Assembly: GCF_016811915.1 (NCBI RefSeq) | Contig: NZ_CP069127.1 | Location: 4,707,501 to 4,771,500 of the forward strand | From: Brevibacillus choshinensis | Lineage (GTDB): Bacteria > Bacillota > Bacilli > Brevibacillales > Brevibacillaceae | Length of the DNA: 64,000 bases | Direction: 5' to 3' | In this document: piece after piece, positions 60,412 through 64,000 of the stretch | Numbering within the stretch: position 1 is the stretch's first letter | Layout: each line of letters begins with the position of its first letter | Program-made: the position numbers and the translations under genes | The notes under the pieces: generated by a model | What the model saw: the letters and a program-made list of their open reading frames with translations, nothing else | The model's database searches: none | What the model was told of the DNA's origin: nothing

Positions 60412-61360
60412 CGGCTTTGTCCCCCTTTCTCCCTTGCTTTGGGCTAGTCACATAGCGAGCCGGCCACAAGCCTTGCGGGCGGAATAGCATCATGGCGACA
60501 AGCGCTGCACCAAAAATCAAGTAGCGCCAATCCTCGACAGACCGCAGCAGCTCAGGCAGCACGATCACCAGAACCGCTCCCAGTACGACGCCGGGAATGC
60601 TGCCCAACCCTCCGAGAACGACCGCCAGCAGGATCATGATCGACTGGGTGAAGCTAAAGCTGAGCGGGGCGATCGCACTCATTTTGACGGCAAAAATGGA
60701 ACCCGCCATGCTCCCGATCACGGCTCCGATCGAGTAGGCCAAAAGCTTCATGTTGATGCGGTTGATCCCCATCGCCTCTGCCGCGTCTTCGTCCTCGCGA
60801 ATGTACATCCACGCCCTCCCCAGCCGCGACGTCCCCAATCGCCTCACCGCGAGAACCGCCAGCACAGCCACAAGGAGAATCAAATAATAAAAGTCCATTT
60901 GCCCTGACAGTACGTAGCTGCCGATGGACGGGCGAGGGATCCCGTAAATTCCCGAAGCCGAACCCGTGATCGTGAGGTTGATCGCCAGAATGCGGATGAT
61001 TTCTCCAAAACCGAGCGTCACGATCGCCAAATAATCGCTTCGCAGACGCAGGGTTGGCGCCCCTACGATGACGCCGACAATGGCCGCAAACACCATCGCG
61101 ACAGGCAAAGTGAGCCAAAACGACCAGTGATAGACGGTCATCAGGATACCCGTCGTATACGCACCCACTGCGAAGAACGCCGCATATCCGAGGTCCAAAA
61201 GCCCTGCGAAACCAACTACGACGTTCAGCCCTTGGGCCAGTACGACATAAAACAGCGCCAAGGTGGCGACGTCCAGCCAATAGTTATTCGAGAGAAAAGG
61301 CAGCAGGCAGAGGACGACGAGCAACAGGATATTGCCAAGCTTTCCTTGAACGAGTCTCAT
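60377..61360 (-). CDS. livM: Branched-chain amino acid ABC transporter permease, LivM type
   Basis: The 327-residue membrane protein has eight to ten hydrophobic helices and LivM signatures 'AQGLNVVVGFAGLLDLGYAAFFAVGAY' (in parts), 'LRLRSDYLAIVTLGFGEIIRI' (in parts) and 'AEAMGINRINMKLLAYSIGA'. It pairs with the LivH-type permease to form the channel. It begins 3 bases after the livH stop. Confidence 0.92.
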   Translation of the reverse strand: MRLVQGKLGNILLLVVLCLLPFLSNNYWLDVATLALFYVVLAQGLNVVVGFAGLLDLGYAAFFAVGAYTTGILMTVYHWSFWLTLPVAMVFAAIVGVIVGAPTLRLRSDYLAIVTLGFGEIIRILAINLTITGSASGIYGIPRPSIGSYVLSGQMDFYYLILLVAVLAVLAVRRLGTSRLGRAWMYIREDEDAAEAMGINRINMKLLAYSIGAVIGSMAGSIFAVKMSAIAPLSFSFTQSIMILLAVVLGGLGSIPGVVLGAVLVIVLPELLRSVEDWRYLIFGAALVAMMLFRPQGLWPARYVTSPKQGRKGDKADVSFDVEKYNA

Positions 61361-61363
61361 CGG

Positions 61364-62266
61364 CTACATCCTCTCCGTCACTTTTTCGCCCATGATGCCA
61401 GTCGGCTTTAGCACCAGGATGAGAATGAGCAGGGAAAAGGCGACGACATCCTTCCACGAGCCGCCAAACACGAAAGTGCCAGCCGTCTCCATCATGCCGA
61501 GCAACAATCCGCCCAGCATCGCTCCCGGAATGCTTCCAATCCCCCCTAATACCGCAGCGGTAAACGCCTTGAGACCGATGATGAAGCCCATCATGAAATT
61601 GACGGTTCCATAGTAGGCGCCAGCCATCGTTCCCGCACCTGCCGCCAAGGACGCACCGATGAAAAAAGTGAGCCCGATGACTTTGTGCACGTTGATCCCC
61701 ATCAAGTGGCAGGCCGTTTGATCAAGGGCGATCGCACGCATGGCCTTCCCGTACAGGGTCCGGCTGATGAACAGATGCAGCCCGAGCATCAAGAGAGCCG
61801 CGATCAGGACCAGCCCCATCTGCGTGTACGTAATTTGCGCGCCGAGCACATTCCAGCCATCGTGCGAAAGCTGCAGCGGATAGACCTGGTACTGCGCTCC
61901 CCACGCAATCATCGAGCCATTTTCCAGGAAGAGAGAAACGCCGAGCGCGGTGATCAGGATGGACAGCCGGGGAGCGAGCAGCAGCGGCCGGTAAGCCACG
62001 CGTTCGATCCCCATCCCGATCACTCCCACGATGGCCATCGTGAGCAGCAGCACGATGACGATGCCCATCAGGCCTGCTCCAGAACCATTGCCATTCAGGA
62101 TGGACAGCAGCGTGTACCCCACGAATGCCCCCAGCATATACAGATCCCCGTGGGCGAAATTAAGTAATTTGATGATACCGAAAACCATGGTGTAGCCAAG
62201 GGCAATCAGACTGTAAAAAGCGCCAATCACCAGGCCGTCCGCCAGCGTCTGAACCAGGATGTCCAT
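61364..62266 (-). CDS. livH: Branched-chain amino acid ABC transporter permease, LivH type
   Basis: The 300-residue membrane protein has about eight helices and LivH signatures 'SLIALGYTMVFGIIKLLNFA', 'HGDLYMLGAFVGY', 'RAIALDQTACHLMGINVHKV' and 'GLKAFTAAVLGGIGSIPGAM'. It lies 23 bases downstream of the binding-protein gene and just upstream of livM. Confidence 0.92.
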   Translation of the reverse strand: MDILVQTLADGLVIGAFYSLIALGYTMVFGIIKLLNFAHGDLYMLGAFVGYTLLSILNGNGSGAGLMGIVIVLLLTMAIVGVIGMGIERVAYRPLLLAPRLSILITALGVSLFLENGSMIAWGAQYQVYPLQLSHDGWNVLGAQITYTQMGLVLIAALLMLGLHLFISRTLYGKAMRAIALDQTACHLMGINVHKVIGLTFFIGASLAAGAGTMAGAYYGTVNFMMGFIIGLKAFTAAVLGGIGSIPGAMLGGLLLGMMETAGTFVFGGSWKDVVAFSLLILILVLKPTGIMGEKVTERM

Positions 62267-62289
62267 TCGTCCACCTTCCCTCCCTGCGC

Positions 62290-63435
62290 TTATTTGGCCA
62301 GCGTAAACTTGCCACCTGCCACTTTCAGCACCGCGAAGTTGGAGGTATCCAAGGTGTTCTGGGCGTTAAAGGAAATGGTTTGTCCGAGCGCCTTGAAGTC
62401 TTTGGTCTCTTTGATCGCCTTTTTGAGGGCATCGTGATCGGTGGAGTTGGCCCGTTTCAGAGCGTCCACCAGCAGGTTGACTGCATTGTAGCTGAGGGCG
62501 GAGAACGGCCCAGGTGCGAGGTTGTTGTACGTTTGCTTGTACTCGGTCGTGAACGCCTCAGCGCCCTCGATGAATTCTGCTGTCGGGGTGGCGGTAATCA
62601 GGAGTCCTTCCGCATTGTCTGCTCCTGCGATTTTGATAATGTCTTCACTGAACGATCCATCCCCCACCATGAACAGACCGGAAACGCCTTTCTGTTTGAA
62701 CTGCTTCACCATCAAACCGCCAGCGGCATAGTAGCCGGTGAAGTAGGTAGCATCCGGGCCGATTCCTTTCAGTTTGGTAACGAGGGCACTGAAGTCTTTT
62801 TCTTCGGGGTTGATGGCTTCATACGCTACCACGGTCCCTCCCGATTTTTCCACTGCCGCTTTGGCGAAGTCGGCTAGGTCTTTCGCATAGGCAGAGTTGT
62901 CATGGATCAGTGCGACTTTTTTCGCTTGGTTGGCTCCCATGTAATCCGCAGCGGTCTGTGCCTGGTCCGGTGTCAGACCATTGATCAAAAACAAGGTGTC
63001 GTACCCTTGAGCGGGTAATTTGGCAGAGTTGGCGGCAGGAACAATCATCGGAATATTGGCATTTTTGAAGACGCCTGAGGAAGGCAGAGTCGCACCCGAG
63101 CAGTAGCCCCCTACGACTGCCGCTACATTTTGCGAGACGAGCTTATTTGCTGCTGTCGTCGCCATTTGCGGATCACATCCGTCATCCGCTACTTCGATCT
63201 TCAATTTCTTCCCGAGCACGCCGCCTCCGTCGTTGACCTTTTTGACGGCCATCTCGATGGCATTTTGCATATCTTTTCCATCCGTGGCATTGTTCCCTGT
63301 CACTGGCAGCAGCACCCCAACCAGGATCTCATCCCCGCCAGAGGCCCCCGAAGACTGCCCTTGATTCGCACATCCTGCGACAGCCAGCGATAGGCTCAAC
63401 AGGGCAGCCGTGATCACACTTCTCCATTTCTTCAT
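62290..63435 (-). CDS. Branched-chain amino acid-type ABC substrate-binding lipoprotein
   Basis: The 381-residue protein has a lipoprotein signal ending 'LAVAGC' (Cys22) and a Leu/Ile/Val-binding-protein fold with 'ILVGVLLPVTGNNATDGKDM', 'VAAVVGGYCSGATLPSSGVF' and 'NIPMIVPAANSAKLPAQGYD'. It delivers the ligand to the LivHMGF complex encoded downstream. I use ATG 63435 behind GGGGGA; an ATG two codons earlier is too close to that site. It begins about 21 bases after the stop of an oligopeptide-binding-protein gene with no terminator between. Confidence 0.9.
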   Translation of the reverse strand: MKKWRSVITAALLSLSLAVAGCANQGQSSGASGGDEILVGVLLPVTGNNATDGKDMQNAIEMAVKKVNDGGGVLGKKLKIEVADDGCDPQMATTAANKLVSQNVAAVVGGYCSGATLPSSGVFKNANIPMIVPAANSAKLPAQGYDTLFLINGLTPDQAQTAADYMGANQAKKVALIHDNSAYAKDLADFAKAAVEKSGGTVVAYEAINPEEKDFSALVTKLKGIGPDATYFTGYYAAGGLMVKQFKQKGVSGLFMVGDGSFSEDIIKIAGADNAEGLLITATPTAEFIEGAEAFTTEYKQTYNNLAPGPFSALSYNAVNLLVDALKRANSTDHDALKKAIKETKDFKALGQTISFNAQNTLDTSNFAVLKVAGGKFTLAK

Positions 63436-63456
63436 ACCCATTCCCCCGATTGAAAG

Positions 63457-64000
63457 TTATTCAATATACGCCCATTTCCAGTCGATTGCGCCCAAACCAT
63501 CCTGGAAGACTCCCTTTACCTTGTCGTTTTTCACCCAAGTATGCGTGTAAAAGTAAATCGGCATGATCGGCATCTCATCCATCATGATTCGCTCTGCCTG
63601 GCCCAAGAGCGCTTTGCGCTTTTCCGGATCACCCTCCGTCGCTGATTGGTTCAGGAGCTCCTTGAACTTCGGATGCTCCCAGCGTGTGTCGTTGTTTCCG
63701 CCGTTTTTATCTTTGAACAGCTCCAAGAAGTTGATCGGGTCGTTGAAGTCTCCTGACCAGCCCAAGCGTCCCACCTGGTAGTTTCCTTCATGCATGGTTT
63801 CGAGGTAAACTTTCCACTCCTGATTTTCCAGCTTTACATCTGCCCCCAGATTTTTGCGCCATTGATCCTGAATGGCTTCTGCGATTTTTTTGTGTCCTTC
63901 GGAGGTGTTGTATACGAGAGTGATTGGCGGGAGCTTGGACATGCCTAATTCTTTGAGTCCTTCGTCCAGCAGTTTTTTTGCTGTCTCCTGATCGTTGTCC
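63457..64000 (-). CDS. Oligopeptide/dipeptide ABC substrate-binding protein, C-terminal part (cut by window edge)
   Basis: The frame is open to the window end, giving the last 180 or so residues of an OppA/DppE-type protein. Family text includes 'ITLVYNTSEGHKKIAEAIQD', 'RLGWSGDFNDPINFLELF', 'RKALLGQAERIMMDEMPIMP' and the C-terminal 'IYFYTHTWVKNDKVKG'. It probably binds peptides for an Opp/Dpp importer encoded outside the window. Its close spacing to the Liv-type binding-protein gene suggests co-transcription, an unusual arrangement. Confidence 0.88.
   Translation of the reverse strand, partial: DNDQETAKKLLDEGLKELGMSKLPPITLVYNTSEGHKKIAEAIQDQWRKNLGADVKLENQEWKVYLETMHEGNYQVGRLGWSGDFNDPINFLELFKDKNGGNNDTRWEHPKFKELLNQSATEGDPEKRKALLGQAERIMMDEMPIMPIYFYTHTWVKNDKVKGVFQDGLGAIDWKWAYIE

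Overview
The window looks like chromosome from a spore-forming, Gram-positive bacterium of the Brevibacillus/Paenibacillaceae type. Evidence: strong AGGAGG ribosome-binding sites with many GTG and TTG starts, and Firmicutes families (HemQ-type heme synthase, YisL, YmaF, DUF3055, DUF2935, YcdB/YcdC domains, DppE-like lipoproteins). The genus is inference. I saw no rRNA, tRNA, CRISPR array, prophage or intact insertion sequence.

Region 1 (1-8.1 kb): loose single genes. These are a cut LysR regulator, two small membrane proteins, a Tat-exported flavin amine oxidase, a dihydrofolate-reductase-fold protein, ribose-5-phosphate isomerase, WrbA and an EamA permease. Related hairpins (AACAGCGG...CCGCTGTT) act as terminators here and again at 56.3 kb.

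Region 2 (8.1-22.1 kb): a sigma-54 regulon for putrescine and GABA. It holds an enhancer-binding regulator, putrescine aminotransferase, an aminobutyraldehyde-type dehydrogenase, an agmatinase-family enzyme, a second aldehyde dehydrogenase, GABA transaminase, glutamate dehydrogenase, a PuuP-like importer, a DUF3055 protein and two small lipoyl-like proteins without the modifiable lysine. Six -24/-12 promoters are readable, and most have a TTATKCA-N4-TGAATAA-like site upstream. Together the enzymes would take agmatine or putrescine through GABA to succinate.

Region 3 (22.1-34.1 kb): a GNAT acetyltransferase, then a roughly 11.3 kb single-direction cluster headed by a ROK repressor with a clear sigma-A promoter and palindromic operator. 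The cluster encodes an ABC importer, a large secreted PIG-L deacetylase, an argininosuccinate-lyase-like enzyme, a BadF/NAGK-type sugar kinase and an intracellular PIG-L deacetylase. This gene combination is the best candidate for an undescribed pathway, probably for an acylated amino-sugar conjugate.

Region 4 (34.2-48.7 kb): a decayed glycosyltransferase, an aromatic-acid-exporter-family protein, small proteins, HemQ, NagB with a MurR/RpiR regulator, and a 2176-residue protein with about 21 carboxypeptidase-regulatory-like repeats but no signal peptide.

Region 5 (48.7-56.3 kb): a hydroxyproline/proline operon (FAD D-amino-acid dehydrogenase, two proline-racemase-family enzymes, a DapA-family deaminase, alpha-ketoglutarate semialdehyde dehydrogenase) behind a sigma-54 promoter, divergent from its own enhancer-binding regulator, which has GAFSGA instead of GAFTGA.

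Region 6 (56.3-64 kb): DUF2935, YmaF and an L,D-transpeptidase, then a complete branched-chain-amino-acid-type ABC importer directly preceded by the end of an oligopeptide-binding protein gene cut by the window edge.
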